A program made the position numbers and the translations under genes. A stretch of DNA of 64,000 nt, from contig NZ_RQXT01000030.1 of the NCBI RefSeq assembly GCF_003863365.1, positions 22,728 through 86,727 of the forward strand, written 5' to 3'. This DNA is from Mesorhizobium tamadayense. GTDB lineage: Bacteria; Pseudomonadota; Alphaproteobacteria; Rhizobiales; Rhizobiaceae. Positions 1 through 8,965 of the stretch are shown here, piece after piece. The first letter of the stretch is position 1. Every line of letters begins with the position of its first letter. Under the pieces are notes generated by a model, which saw only the letters and a list, made by a program, of their open reading frames with translations, was not told the origin of the DNA and did not search any database.

Positions 1-176
1 CCGACATCCAGACCTTCTATGGACCGATCAAGTTCGAGAAGGAAGGCAACCACTACCACGACAACGTCCAGCCGGTGCCGGTTCTGATCCAGATTCAAGG
101 CGGCAAGACCGTGGCGGTGGGGCCGAAGGAGGCCGCGGCAGCAGACCTCACCTATCCGCTGCCGGCTTGGAAATAG
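1..176 (+). CDS. ABC substrate-binding protein, C-terminal end (partial)
   Basis: Reading frame 3 from the left edge gives 57 residues ending in a TAG at 174-176. The tail contains FEKEGNHYHDNVQPVPVLIQ, which resembles the C-terminus of branched-chain-amino-acid-type periplasmic binding proteins (ligand-binding/Peripla_BP_6). The following genes are livHMGF in the same direction, so this is inferred to be the solute receptor of that importer. The N-terminus lies outside the window, so signal peptide and ligand are unknown. Confidence 0.7.
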   Translation, partial: DIQTFYGPIKFEKEGNHYHDNVQPVPVLIQIQGGKTVAVGPKEAAAADLTYPLPAWK

Positions 177-325
177 GCGGTTTTGGACAGGGTGCGGGCG
201 GCCTCCCGGCGGAACGACGACGGGTTGCGCGTGCTCGGAAAATGACGGACCATGCCATTGAGTGTGCTCGCCTTGCCGTGGCATTCCCGCTCTTTCGTTT
301 GCCTGACTGACGGACGGTTTCCGCC

Positions 326-1198
326 TTGGATCTTTTCCTACAGACCTTGCTGAACGGCCTTCTGATCGGCGGCGTCATCGCCACCTTTACGATCGGGTTC
401 CAGCTCGCTTTCGGCGTGCTGCACGTCATCGATTTCGCCGTGGGCGGCTGGGTCGTGCTGGGTGGCTACCTCGGCTACTACATGGCCGCCGGACTGGGCG
501 TCGACGGATTCCTGGCGATCCCGATCGCCTTCGTGCTGTTCGGCGCCATCGGCTATCTGATCGGGCCGATCCTCTACAATGTCCGCAACAGCCGCACGGC
601 GCGGCCGGAATTGATGGCGCTGGCGCTGACCTTCGGCCTGTTCACGCTGCTGCGCGGCGGCATGCTGACCGCCTGGGGCTTCAACACCCACAGCGTTCCG
701 ACGGCGTTGAGCGGCGAGAGCCTCGCCGTCGGGCCGTTGACGGTGCCGCTGGTCCGCGTGGCGGCGGCGGTGTTCGCGGTCGCCATCGCCGGCGGACTGT
801 TCGTATTCCTCTACCGCACCCGCTATGGGTTGGCGATCCGAGCGACGGCCGAAAGCCGGCAGAACGCCGCGCTGATGGGCGTCAACATCCGGCGCCTCAG
901 CGCTAATGTTTACGGGCTTTACGCTGGCATCACCGCCATGGCCGGCGTGCTGATGGGTGCAATTTTTTCAGTCAATCCGGAGGTCGGCCTGCGTTATACG
1001 CTGTTCGCATTCTTCGTGGCTGTGCTTGCCGGCTTGGGCTCCGTCGGCGGTGCCCTTGTCGCCGCGCTGCTGCTCGGCGTCATCGAAGCCTTCGTCGCGA
1101 CCTATGTCGGGTCGAGCTATTCGCTGCTGGCGATCTTCGCCACACTGTTCCTCGTCCTGCTCGTATCTCCGCGCGGGATCCTGCGGCACGGCTTGTGA
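326..1198 (+). CDS. livH: Branched-chain amino acid-type ABC permease, LivH family
   Basis: A 290-residue, very hydrophobic inner-membrane permease. The opening (DLFLQTLLNGLLIGGVIATFT) and the glycine-rich loop GLGSVGGALVAALLLGVIEA near residue 237 are typical of LivH-family permeases. The frame opens with TTG at 326, after a weak GGACGG ribosome site. It shares a 4-base GTGA overlap with the next gene, showing translational coupling. Family membership is clear. The substrate could be an amino acid, amide, urea or aromatic acid and cannot be told from sequence. Confidence 0.9.
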   Translation: MDLFLQTLLNGLLIGGVIATFTIGFQLAFGVLHVIDFAVGGWVVLGGYLGYYMAAGLGVDGFLAIPIAFVLFGAIGYLIGPILYNVRNSRTARPELMALALTFGLFTLLRGGMLTAWGFNTHSVPTALSGESLAVGPLTVPLVRVAAAVFAVAIAGGLFVFLYRTRYGLAIRATAESRQNAALMGVNIRRLSANVYGLYAGITAMAGVLMGAIFSVNPEVGLRYTLFAFFVAVLAGLGSVGGALVAALLLGVIEAFVATYVGSSYSLLAIFATLFLVLLVSPRGILRHGL

Positions 1199-2193
1199 GG
1201 CCGGACATGAAACCACGCTGGGCCGGCCTCCTCCTGCTGATCGCGGTGATCGGCGTGCTGGCGCTGCTGCCGATGCTGGTCAACAACTACTGGCTGCGTA
1301 TCGCCACCGGCGCGCTGATGTGGGCGGGGCTGGCCTGCTCCTGGAACATACTTGGCGGCTATGCCGGCTACATCAATTTCGGCCATTCGGCCTTCTTCGG
1401 GCTCGGCGCCTATGTCACCGCGCTGCTGATGGGCGACAAGCTCGCCTGGCCCTTCTTCGCCACCGTCCCGGCCGGTATGGTGGTGACGGCGCTGTTTGCC
1501 ATCATCATCGGCGCGCCGACGCTGCGCCTGCGCGGCGCCTATTTCGCCATAGCCACCTGGGCCTTCGCCGAGGTGCTCATCCAGTTCGCCTCGGTGATGG
1601 ACTTCACCGGCGGCATCGGCGGAATTGGACTGCCGCCCTTTCTCGACGAGCGCTTCTTCTACTTCGCCATGTTCGCCGCAGCGGCGCTGACCTACCTAAT
1701 CACCTGGGCGCTGTTCGAGCGCTCACGTTTTGGGCTGAAGGTCAAGGCGCTGCGCGACCACGAACTGGCGGCCGAGGCAATGGGCATCAACACTTCGCTG
1801 GTCAAGCTGCAGACCTTCGTGCTCAGCGCCGTCACCGCCTCGGTGTTCGGCGCGATCTTCGCCTACTGGGTCACTTTTATCAATCCGAAGAGCGTCTTCG
1901 GCGGCGACATCACCGACCAGATGGTGGTCATGGTGCTGCTGGGGGGGCTGGGCAGCCTGTGGGGGCCGGCGCTGGGCGGCGTGGGGCTGTTCGTCGTCAA
2001 CCGGCTGATCTGGATGTATTGGGGCGACACCGCCTTCTATATCGCCATATTGGGAGCGGCCATCGTGCTGGTGGTGCTGTTCATGCCGAACGGCATCGCC
2101 AGCCTGTTTTCGAGGCGCGCCGCCAAGTCCGGCGCCGTGCTGGACAAGGCGGTCGGCAAGCTTGTCGGCGATGACCAGGGGGGGCCCAATTGA
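1195..2193 (+). CDS. livM: Branched-chain amino acid-type ABC permease, LivM family
   Basis: A 332-residue inner-membrane permease. The segment NILGGYAGYINFGHSAFFGL near residue 50 and the loop LGGLGSLWGPALGG near residue 250 are LivM hallmarks. It starts with GTG at 1195 overlapping the livH stop. An in-frame ATG at 1207 is an alternative start. It pairs with LivH to form the membrane channel of the importer. Confidence 0.92.
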   Translation: MRPDMKPRWAGLLLLIAVIGVLALLPMLVNNYWLRIATGALMWAGLACSWNILGGYAGYINFGHSAFFGLGAYVTALLMGDKLAWPFFATVPAGMVVTALFAIIIGAPTLRLRGAYFAIATWAFAEVLIQFASVMDFTGGIGGIGLPPFLDERFFYFAMFAAAALTYLITWALFERSRFGLKVKALRDHELAAEAMGINTSLVKLQTFVLSAVTASVFGAIFAYWVTFINPKSVFGGDITDQMVVMVLLGGLGSLWGPALGGVGLFVVNRLIWMYWGDTAFYIAILGAAIVLVVLFMPNGIASLFSRRAAKSGAVLDKAVGKLVGDDQGGPN

Positions 2194-2936
2194 GCGTGGC
2201 CGACGGCAAAACGGCTGGAGCCGGCGACCCTATCCTCGTCGTGCGCGAACTCTACCGCCATTTCGGCGGCATCAAGGCCGTCAACGGTGTCTCCCTGGAC
2301 GTCGATCGGCGCGAGATCGCCGGCCTGATCGGGCCTAACGGGTCGGGCAAGTCGACACTGTTCAACCTGGTATCGGGCGCGGTGACGCCGGATCGTGGCC
2401 AGATCCGCTTCGACGGTCACGAAATCGGCGGCCGAAAGGCTCACGCGATCGCGCGGCTGGGGCTTGCCCGCACCTTCCAGATTCCGGCCATGTTCGACAA
2501 TATGAGCGTCACCGAAAACCTACTGGCGGCAGCGGCCGAGGGCCATTGGCAGGGCGCGCGTGAACGGGCGGCCGAAACACTGGCGCTGCTCAAGCTGGAC
2601 CATGTCGCCGACAACCGCGCCTCCGACCTTTCGGGCGGCCAGCAGAAACTGCTGGAGTTCGGGCGCGTCATCATGCGCCAGGCCTCGCTCATTCTGCTCG
2701 ACGAGGTGACGGCGGGCGTGCATCCCAACATCCGCAAGATTATCCTGGAGGCCATCGCGCGGCTGCGCGAGCGTGGCATCACCTTCCTGGTCATCGAGCA
2801 CGACATGGAGATGGTGCGCAATGTATGCGACCGCATCATTGTCATGGATGCAGGCCGTGTCGTGGCCAGCGGCTCTTTCAACGACATCGTTCGCAATTCG
2901 GAAGTCATGCAGACATATCTAGGGCGGCCGCAATGA
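2190..2936 (+). CDS. livG: ABC transporter ATP-binding protein, LivG family
   Basis: A 248-residue ATPase with Walker A GPNGSGKST at 48-56, a Q-loop, signature LSGGQQ near 147 and Walker B LILLDEV. The LivG-type tail ending EVMQTYLG is present. It starts with TTG at 2190 in a 4-base TTGA overlap with livM. It forms the cytoplasmic motor with LivF. Confidence 0.92.
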   Translation: MSVADGKTAGAGDPILVVRELYRHFGGIKAVNGVSLDVDRREIAGLIGPNGSGKSTLFNLVSGAVTPDRGQIRFDGHEIGGRKAHAIARLGLARTFQIPAMFDNMSVTENLLAAAAEGHWQGARERAAETLALLKLDHVADNRASDLSGGQQKLLEFGRVIMRQASLILLDEVTAGVHPNIRKIILEAIARLRERGITFLVIEHDMEMVRNVCDRIIVMDAGRVVASGSFNDIVRNSEVMQTYLGRPQ

Positions 2937-3649
2937 GCCCCACGCTCACCGCCGAAAACATCGTCACCGGCTACGGCAAGCAGGAGATCGTCCATGGCGT
3001 TTCGCTTAGTGCGGAGGCTGGCAAGATCACCTGCATCTTCGGGCCGAACGGCTGTGGCAAGTCGACCCTGCTCAAGGCCATTGCCGGCGCGCTGCCGGTG
3101 TGGAGCGGCAGGGCGAGCCTGGGCGATGCAACGCTCTCCAACCTTGCCGTCCATGAGGTGGTGCGCCAGGGGCTGGTGCTGATGCCGCAAGGCGGCGGCG
3201 TGTTCCCGCGCCTGACAGTGATGGAGAATTTGCGTATGGGTGGCTACGCCATCGCGGACCGCCGGCTAGTCGAGCAGCGCATCGAGGCGCTGATCGAGCA
3301 ATATCCCTCTTTGGCGCGGCGGCGGCGCACCGCGGCCGGTTCGCTTTCAGGCGGCGAGCAGGCAATGCTTGCGCTGGCGCGTGCGCTGGTCTCGCAACCG
3401 CGCTTCATTCTGCTCGACGAGCCTTCCGCCGGATTATCGCCGGCCATGGTCATCGAGACGCTCGAACGCATTACCACCCTAACCGCGCATGGCATCGGCA
3501 TCGTGATGGTGGAGCAGAACATCCGCGAGGCCATGCCGATCGCAGACAAGCTTTACATCCTGGCGGCCGGCGAAAGGCGCTTCGAGGGAAGGCCTCGGGA
3601 CGTGCGCGACGACCGGCAGATCATGGATATCTATATGGGCGGAGCGTGA
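2933..3649 (+). CDS. livF: ABC transporter ATP-binding protein, LivF family
   Basis: A 238-residue ATPase with Walker A GPNGCGKST at 37-45, signature LSGGEQ and Walker B FILLDEPSAGLSP, the LivF pattern. The open frame extends upstream inside livG. The ATG at 2933 is chosen because it gives the usual 4-base ATGA overlap and the family's normal N-terminus. It is the last gene of the livHMGF operon. No clear intrinsic terminator follows. Confidence 0.92.
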   Translation: MSPTLTAENIVTGYGKQEIVHGVSLSAEAGKITCIFGPNGCGKSTLLKAIAGALPVWSGRASLGDATLSNLAVHEVVRQGLVLMPQGGGVFPRLTVMENLRMGGYAIADRRLVEQRIEALIEQYPSLARRRRTAAGSLSGGEQAMLALARALVSQPRFILLDEPSAGLSPAMVIETLERITTLTAHGIGIVMVEQNIREAMPIADKLYILAAGERRFEGRPRDVRDDRQIMDIYMGGA

Positions 3650-4126
3650 GAGGTCATTCGCAGTTCTGCTCTTGCGGTCGACGATTAATATCCCTGACCT
3701 GCCACTGAACTGTCATCCAGTGGCGATTAGAGCCTTGGCCGTTTCTGTTACGCCTCTTGGCGCGGGCAAGCGCCAGGTAGATCGTGCGCTGGAATTCGAC
3801 CAGCGTCTGAAACAGCGGTTGCATCAGGCACAGGTCAATTCAAGTCGCGTCGCGAAAATCTTGCCGAGATTGGTTCCGGACGGATCGGTGAAGAAGGCCT
3901 CCGTCGGTCTCTTGTGGTTCTGCGCGGTCGCGGTTTCCGCATCCGGGCGCACCACGGCGCGAGAACAACCCTGCGGCAAGCCGATGGTCAATAGATGATC
4001 TTTGCGAGAAGATGGACGCCGTAGCGCCCAAGCTGGGCAAGCGCGGCCCCCGCAGCGCGTAGGCTTTTTCGCCTGCCGCGGCTGGCGCTCGAGCGAACGC
4101 GTCGAGATAGGCAAAGATGAAGATCT
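3650..4126. other. Intergenic stretch without a recognisable intact gene
   Basis: This lies between the convergent livF and oppF ends. Several overlapping frames are open but none matches a family I recognise. On the minus strand an ATG at 4130 overlaps the oppF stop by four bases (ATGA) and begins MKIFIFAYLDAFARAP. It may be the start of a further operon gene that has been lost or scrambled. A 14-bp palindrome ATGAAGATCTTCAT covers this start (4117-4130). Confidence 0.4.
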
Positions 4127-5101
4127 TCATGCCGGGATGTCGTCGCGGATGCAGGCCTTAAGGTGTCCCGCTTCGGTCTCGCGCAATCCAGGCACCACGC
4201 CGGCGCAGGCCTCGATCGCATGGGGGCAGCGGGTGCGGAACACGCAGCCCGACGGCGGGTTGGCGGGGCTTGGAATATCGCCCTTCAGTATTTGGCGCTT
4301 CGAGCGCTTCCTCGGATCCGGCGAAGGAATCGCCGACAGCAGCGCCTGCGTATAGGGGTGTTGCGGGCGGGCATAGAGGCTCGCCGCCGGTGCGATCTCC
4401 ATGATGCGCCCGAGATAGAGCACGATGACGGTGTCGCAGATATATTCGACCACCGCCAGATCATGCGAGATGAACAACATCGTCAGGCCGAGCTGCAGCT
4501 GCAGGTCGCGCAAAAGATTGATCACCTGTGCCTGGATAGACACGTCGAGTGCCGACACGGGCTCGTCGGCGACGATGAATTCGGGTTCCAGCGTGAGGGC
4601 TCGCGCGATGCCGATGCGCTGGCGCTGGCCGCCCGAAAACTCGTGCGCGTAGCGATCATAAGCGTCGACCGGCAGTTCGACGGCGGCGAGCGCCTTTTCG
4701 GCGCGGGCGCGGCGCTCGGCGCGGTTGCCGATCCTCTGTATATCCAGCCCCTCGGTGAGGATCTGGCCGATCGTCATGCGCGGCGACAGGCTGGCGAAGG
4801 GGTCCTGGAAAATATACTGCATGTTGCGGCGTTGGCGGCGAAGATCCCCTGCCCCCAGCGTGAGGATGTCCTTGCCGTCGAAGCGTATCTCGCCGGAGGT
4901 CGGTTCGATCAGCCGCAGCACGGAACGGCCAATGGTCGTCTTGCCGGAACCGGATTCGCCGACCAGCCCGACCACCTGGCCGCGTGGGATATTGAAGGAA
5001 ATATCCTGCAGCGCCTTGACCACAGGCCCGCGCGAGAACGCAGTTGGCGCGAAATGCTTGGTCAGGTTGCGAACAGAGAGATAGGGATCCGGCGCGTTCA
5101 T
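4127..5101 (-). CDS. oppF: Oligopeptide/dipeptide ABC transporter ATP-binding protein, OppF type
   Basis: 324 residues. It has Walker A GESGSGKTT, signature FSGGQRQRIGIARAL, Walker B FIVADEPVSALDVSIQAQ and the C-terminal oligo_HPY domain with HPYTQALLSAIP and a Cys-rich CVFRTRCPHAIEAC segment. Together these define the OppF/DppF class. The ATG at 5101 is preferred over an upstream GTG because it gives a 4-base overlap with oppD. It works with OppD as a heterodimeric motor. Confidence 0.92.
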   Translation of the reverse strand: MNAPDPYLSVRNLTKHFAPTAFSRGPVVKALQDISFNIPRGQVVGLVGESGSGKTTIGRSVLRLIEPTSGEIRFDGKDILTLGAGDLRRQRRNMQYIFQDPFASLSPRMTIGQILTEGLDIQRIGNRAERRARAEKALAAVELPVDAYDRYAHEFSGGQRQRIGIARALTLEPEFIVADEPVSALDVSIQAQVINLLRDLQLQLGLTMLFISHDLAVVEYICDTVIVLYLGRIMEIAPAASLYARPQHPYTQALLSAIPSPDPRKRSKRQILKGDIPSPANPPSGCVFRTRCPHAIEACAGVVPGLRETEAGHLKACIRDDIPA

Positions 5102-6105
5102 AGCTCCTCCCAGCGAATGCAGCGGCTCGCCTGCGTCGGCGACACCTGGAACAACGGCGGCACGACGGCACGACAGGCGTCGATCGCCATCGGACACCTC
5201 GGAGCGAAGGAACAACCCTTGGGCAGCATGGCCAGTGAGGGGACGTTGCCCGCGATCGTCGGCAGTGGCGTGCCGGCCGCCTTCAGCGCCGTTGCCTGGC
5301 CAAGCCGTGGCACCGAGCGCATCAGGCCGATCGTGTAAGGATGGCGCGGACGGGCGAAGACTTCGCTCACCGGACCAGTCTCGACGATACGCCCAGCATA
5401 CATGACCGCCACGCGGTCGGCGATTTCGGCAACCACGCCAAGATTGTGGGTGACGAAGAGGATGCCCATGCCGCGTTCGGCCTGAAGGTCGGCAAGCAGA
5501 TCGAGGATCTGCGCCTGGATCGTCACGTCAAGCGCGGTGGTCGGTTCGTCGGCGATCAGCAATGTCGGGTTGCATGCGAGCGCCATGGCAATGGTGGCGC
5601 GCTGGCGCATGCCGCCCGAGAGTTCATGCGGGTATTGCTGCGCGCGCCGCTTCGGGTCCGGAATGCCGACCTGCGTCAGCAGACGCACCGCCTCGGCTGC
5701 CGCCTCGCGATGCGATTTGCCGAGATGGATGCGGATCGGCTCGGCGATCTGCTCGCCGATCGTGTAGACCGGGTTGAGGCTGGTCATCGGCTCCTGAAAG
5801 ACCATGCCAATGTCGTTGCCGCGCACGCGGCGAAGCTGCTCCGCGTCGAGGCCCGTCAGCTCGGTGACGGACCCGTCGCGTCGCCTGATCGAGATGTGGC
5901 CATCAGCAATATGGCCGATCTTCTTCGCCAGCAGCCCCATGATGGAGAGGCTGGTAACGGATTTACCCGAACCGGACTCTCCGACCAGCGCCACGGTCTC
6001 GCCGGAGCCGATCTCCAGATCGATATCCTGCACGGCAGCGATGTCGCGCCCCGCAATGCGGAACACGGCACGCAATCCGGCAATTCGCAGGATCGGCGCT
6101 TCCAT
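5098..6105 (-). CDS. oppD: Oligopeptide/dipeptide ABC transporter ATP-binding protein, OppD type
   Basis: 335 residues. It has Walker A GESGSGKSV, the OppD motif MVFQEPMTSLNPVYTIGEQI, signature LSGGMRQRATIAMAL and Walker B LLIADEPTTALDVTIQAQ. The C-terminal oligo_HPY region has HPYTIGLMRSVP and CSFAPRCPMAIDAC. It lies 2 bases from the lyase gene upstream and overlaps oppF, in a tightly packed operon. Confidence 0.92.
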   Translation of the reverse strand: MEAPILRIAGLRAVFRIAGRDIAAVQDIDLEIGSGETVALVGESGSGKSVTSLSIMGLLAKKIGHIADGHISIRRRDGSVTELTGLDAEQLRRVRGNDIGMVFQEPMTSLNPVYTIGEQIAEPIRIHLGKSHREAAAEAVRLLTQVGIPDPKRRAQQYPHELSGGMRQRATIAMALACNPTLLIADEPTTALDVTIQAQILDLLADLQAERGMGILFVTHNLGVVAEIADRVAVMYAGRIVETGPVSEVFARPRHPYTIGLMRSVPRLGQATALKAAGTPLPTIAGNVPSLAMLPKGCSFAPRCPMAIDACRAVVPPLFQVSPTQASRCIRWEEL

Positions 6106-6107
6106 TG

Positions 6108-7025
6108 TCAGCCGAGCAGGCCGACGTCGCGCAGGATGGCGTCAACCTTAGCGGTTTCCTCGGCATTGAGGTCGCGCTGCGGGCGGGCCATCCTGTTGGT
6201 GGTGATGATACCAAGACTGCGCATAGCCGTCTTGAACGAGCCGACGCCGGCCGAGCCGGCGCTGGTGCGGCCGAGCGCGATCCAGACGATCTCGAACAGC
6301 TTCAACAGCCGCTCCTGCTCAACCCGGGCCTCGGCATGCTTGCCGGCCTGCATCAGGTTCCACATCTTGACGTAGCCGTGCGGATCGACATTGGCGATGC
6401 CCGGCACGACGCCGTGCGCGCCCATGGCAAGCGCCGTGTCGACCATGATCTCGGAGCCGGTCATGCCGAAGAAGTTGGCGTCGCCGGCCATGTCCCTCAA
6501 CACATAGCGCAGATTGCCGTCATCGCCGCTGGAGTCCTTCAGGCCGGCGACGATGCCTTCCCTGGCAAGCGTCACGGTCGTCTTGCGCTCGAGCTTGATA
6601 TGGACACAAACCGGGATGTCGTAGGCGATGATCGGGATGTCGATCGCATCCTTGATGTAGCGGAAATGATCGATGATCTCCGGCTGGCTCGTGCGTGCGT
6701 AAAAGGGCGCGGTGACGACGATAGCATCCGCGCCGGCCGCCTTGGCGATCTTCGAATGGTTGATGACGCGGTCGGTGGTCGGGTCGATGACACCGACAAA
6801 GATCGGCACGCGGCCATTGTTGACCTTCACCGCGTGCTCGATGATCGCCTTGCGCTCGGCTTCGTCGTGGAAGACCACCTCGCTGGTCGATCCGAGCACG
6901 AACAGTCCGTGGACGCCTCCGTCGAGTAGGTTCTCCAGTGTTCGCGTGAACGATGGAAAGTCGATGCTGTAATCGGCATTGAGGGGGGTAACGACGGGCG
7001 GCACGACGCCGGTAAAAAGCGGCAT
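6108..7025 (-). CDS. Dihydrodipicolinate synthase (DapA/NanA) family lyase
   Basis: 305 residues of the DHDPS/N-acetylneuraminate lyase TIM-barrel superfamily. The Schiff-base lysine is K163 in GLKDSSGD, the catalytic tyrosine is Y135 in IIAYDIPV, and the carboxylate-binding loop is GSTSE at 45-49. Class I aldolases of this family make or cleave 2-keto acids. The gene sits between oppC and oppD inside a transporter operon, so a catabolic role on the imported compound is more likely than lysine synthesis (inference). Substrate unknown. Confidence 0.85.
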   Translation of the reverse strand: MPLFTGVVPPVVTPLNADYSIDFPSFTRTLENLLDGGVHGLFVLGSTSEVVFHDEAERKAIIEHAVKVNNGRVPIFVGVIDPTTDRVINHSKIAKAAGADAIVVTAPFYARTSQPEIIDHFRYIKDAIDIPIIAYDIPVCVHIKLERKTTVTLAREGIVAGLKDSSGDDGNLRYVLRDMAGDANFFGMTGSEIMVDTALAMGAHGVVPGIANVDPHGYVKMWNLMQAGKHAEARVEQERLLKLFEIVWIALGRTSAGSAGVGSFKTAMRSLGIITTNRMARPQRDLNAEETAKVDAILRDVGLLG

Positions 7026-7036
7026 TTTGAGAACCT

Positions 7037-7930
7037 TCAGTTGAGATCGGATCGAGGATCGAAAGCATCACGCAGGCCGTCGCCAATGAAATTGATGGCA
7101 AGAACCGTGAGCACGAGGGCGGCACCGGGAAACATCCACTGCCAAGGGTATTGTTCGAGGACGACGGTGGAGCGGGCGAGATTGAGCATGTTGCCCCAGC
7201 TCGCTTCGGGCGGCGCGATGCCGAGGCCGAGGAACGAGAGGCCAGCTTCCAGCAGGATGGCGTTGGCGATCTGCAAGGTTGCGTAGACGACGAGAATGTC
7301 TATGCAATTGGGCAGGCCGTGGCGGAACAGGAGATGCGGCAGCCCTGCCCCCATGCCGCGCGCCGCGACGACGAAATCGCGCTCGCGCAGTTCGAGCAGG
7401 CGGGCCCGCACCATGCGCGACAGAACCGGCCAGGACAGCAGCGAGATGACGAGGATTGTCGGGGCGATGCCGGTGCCGGCTATCGAGGCAAGCACCAGTA
7501 GGAAGATGACCGGCGGCAAAGTCATGGCGAGATCGACGAAGCGCATCGCAGTCGCATCGACGACGCGGCCGCCGAAGCTGGCGATGGCGCCGACGAGAAA
7601 GCCGATGACGATGGAGATCGCGACGGAGCAGACAGCGACCACAAGCGAGATGCGACCACCTTGCAGAAGCCGCGCGAAGACGTCGCGGCCGACGCCATCG
7701 CTGCCGAGCCAATGGGTGGCGGACGGTCCCTTGTTCATGGCCTTCAGATCGATGGCGTTGGGCGCGTATGGCCACCACCAGTGATAGGTTACGACCGCTA
7801 TCACCACCGGGATCACGATGAACAGGCCGGCCCGTGCGGCGCGGTTCTCGATGAAGCGGTCGAGCGCACGGCGCAGCGGACCTTTGGTGCGCTGTATGGC
7901 TGGTGGCTCGATTGCAGCTCCCGTCATCAC
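7037..7930 (-). CDS. oppC: Oligopeptide/dipeptide ABC permease, OppC/DppC type
   Basis: 297 residues with about six membrane segments. It has the OppC N-terminal region ending HWLGSDGVGRDVFARLL and the EAA-type loop VVAARGMGAGLPHLLFRHGLPN. The family C-terminus LGLGIAPPEASWGNMLNLA is present. It overlaps oppB by 4 bases and is followed 11 bases later by the lyase gene. Confidence 0.92.
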   Translation of the reverse strand: MMTGAAIEPPAIQRTKGPLRRALDRFIENRAARAGLFIVIPVVIAVVTYHWWWPYAPNAIDLKAMNKGPSATHWLGSDGVGRDVFARLLQGGRISLVVAVCSVAISIVIGFLVGAIASFGGRVVDATAMRFVDLAMTLPPVIFLLVLASIAGTGIAPTILVISLLSWPVLSRMVRARLLELRERDFVVAARGMGAGLPHLLFRHGLPNCIDILVVYATLQIANAILLEAGLSFLGLGIAPPEASWGNMLNLARSTVVLEQYPWQWMFPGAALVLTVLAINFIGDGLRDAFDPRSDLN

Positions 7931-8886
7931 GCCACCTGGATGCGCGGGTCGACGAAGGCGTAGGCGACGTCGGTGAGAATGTTGACCAGAATGACGCAGA
8001 CACCGATGACTAGCGTGGCGCCCATGATGACGGGATAATCACGCGTGCCGACGGCGTTGACCAGCAGCAGGCCCATGCCCGGCCAGTTGAAGACGCTCTC
8101 CAGGAAGATCGCACCGCCGACCGCAATGCCCACGGTCGAGCCGATCAGCGTGATGACTGGTAAGAGCGCGTTGCGGGTGGCATGCTTGATGATCACCCAG
8201 AATTCGCGCACGCCCTTGGCGCGGGCGGTGCGGACATAATCCTGGTTGAGCACTTCGAGCAGCGAAGCACGCATGTAGCGCATGATCAGCGCCGCGTGGC
8301 CGATCGACAGCAGGCACGCCGGAAGTATGAGATGCGCAAGCACGTCGGCGATAGAGAATGGCGCACCGGCGGTCTGCATGCCGCCGGATGGCGCCCAGTG
8401 CAGCAGCACCGAGAAGAAATAGAGGCCGAGCAGCGCGGTCAGGAAAGCCGGGCTCGATATGCCGATGAAGGACAGCACCGACATCGCAATGTCGGGCCAG
8501 GCGTTGCGGCGCACGGCGCTGTAGATGCCGGCGGCGATGCCGATGATGATGGCGATCGCCAGACCCATGCCCATCAGCAGAGCCGTGGGTCCAATGCGCT
8601 CCATCACCAGCGGCAGCACCCGCACCCCGCTGCGCTGGATCGAATAGCCGAAATCACCAGACAGGGCCGCGCGCAGCCAGCCGAAATACTGAAGCGGCAG
8701 CGGCTGATCGAGGCCGAGGCGGTCGCGCAGCGTCTCGAGATCGGAGGCCGACATTGGCATCGAAGGATTGATATAGGCGTCGATCGGATCGCCGGGCGCC
8801 AGGCGCAGCAGGACGAAGATGAGGAGGCTCAGGGCGACCAGCATCAACAGTCCTGTGGCGCAGCGGCGGGCGATGAAGCTCAGCAT
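7927..8886 (-). CDS. oppB: Oligopeptide/dipeptide ABC permease, OppB/DppB type
   Basis: 319 residues from the ATG at 8886, which follows a CCGGAAAG ribosome site. The frame extends 13 codons upstream, but the opening LSFIARRCATGLLMLVALSL is the usual OppB N-terminal membrane helix. LLRLAPGDPIDAY and the EAA loop RTARAKGVREFWVIIKHATRNAL are typical. It partners OppC as the channel. Confidence 0.9.
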   Translation of the reverse strand: MLSFIARRCATGLLMLVALSLLIFVLLRLAPGDPIDAYINPSMPMSASDLETLRDRLGLDQPLPLQYFGWLRAALSGDFGYSIQRSGVRVLPLVMERIGPTALLMGMGLAIAIIIGIAAGIYSAVRRNAWPDIAMSVLSFIGISSPAFLTALLGLYFFSVLLHWAPSGGMQTAGAPFSIADVLAHLILPACLLSIGHAALIMRYMRASLLEVLNQDYVRTARAKGVREFWVIIKHATRNALLPVITLIGSTVGIAVGGAIFLESVFNWPGMGLLLVNAVGTRDYPVIMGATLVIGVCVILVNILTDVAYAFVDPRIQVA

Positions 8887-8965
8887 CGGCTTTCCGGAAG
8901 TGGATGGCATGGGCCGGCATCGCAAAAGAGGCCGGCCCTAGTGGCGGGGCAGGAGACCCGCCTGT

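Noticed and set aside
3672..3998. Plus-strand open frame of 108 codons after livF
   Set aside because: No motif, no ribosome site, and all other frames here are similarly open because of high GC; not reported as a gene.
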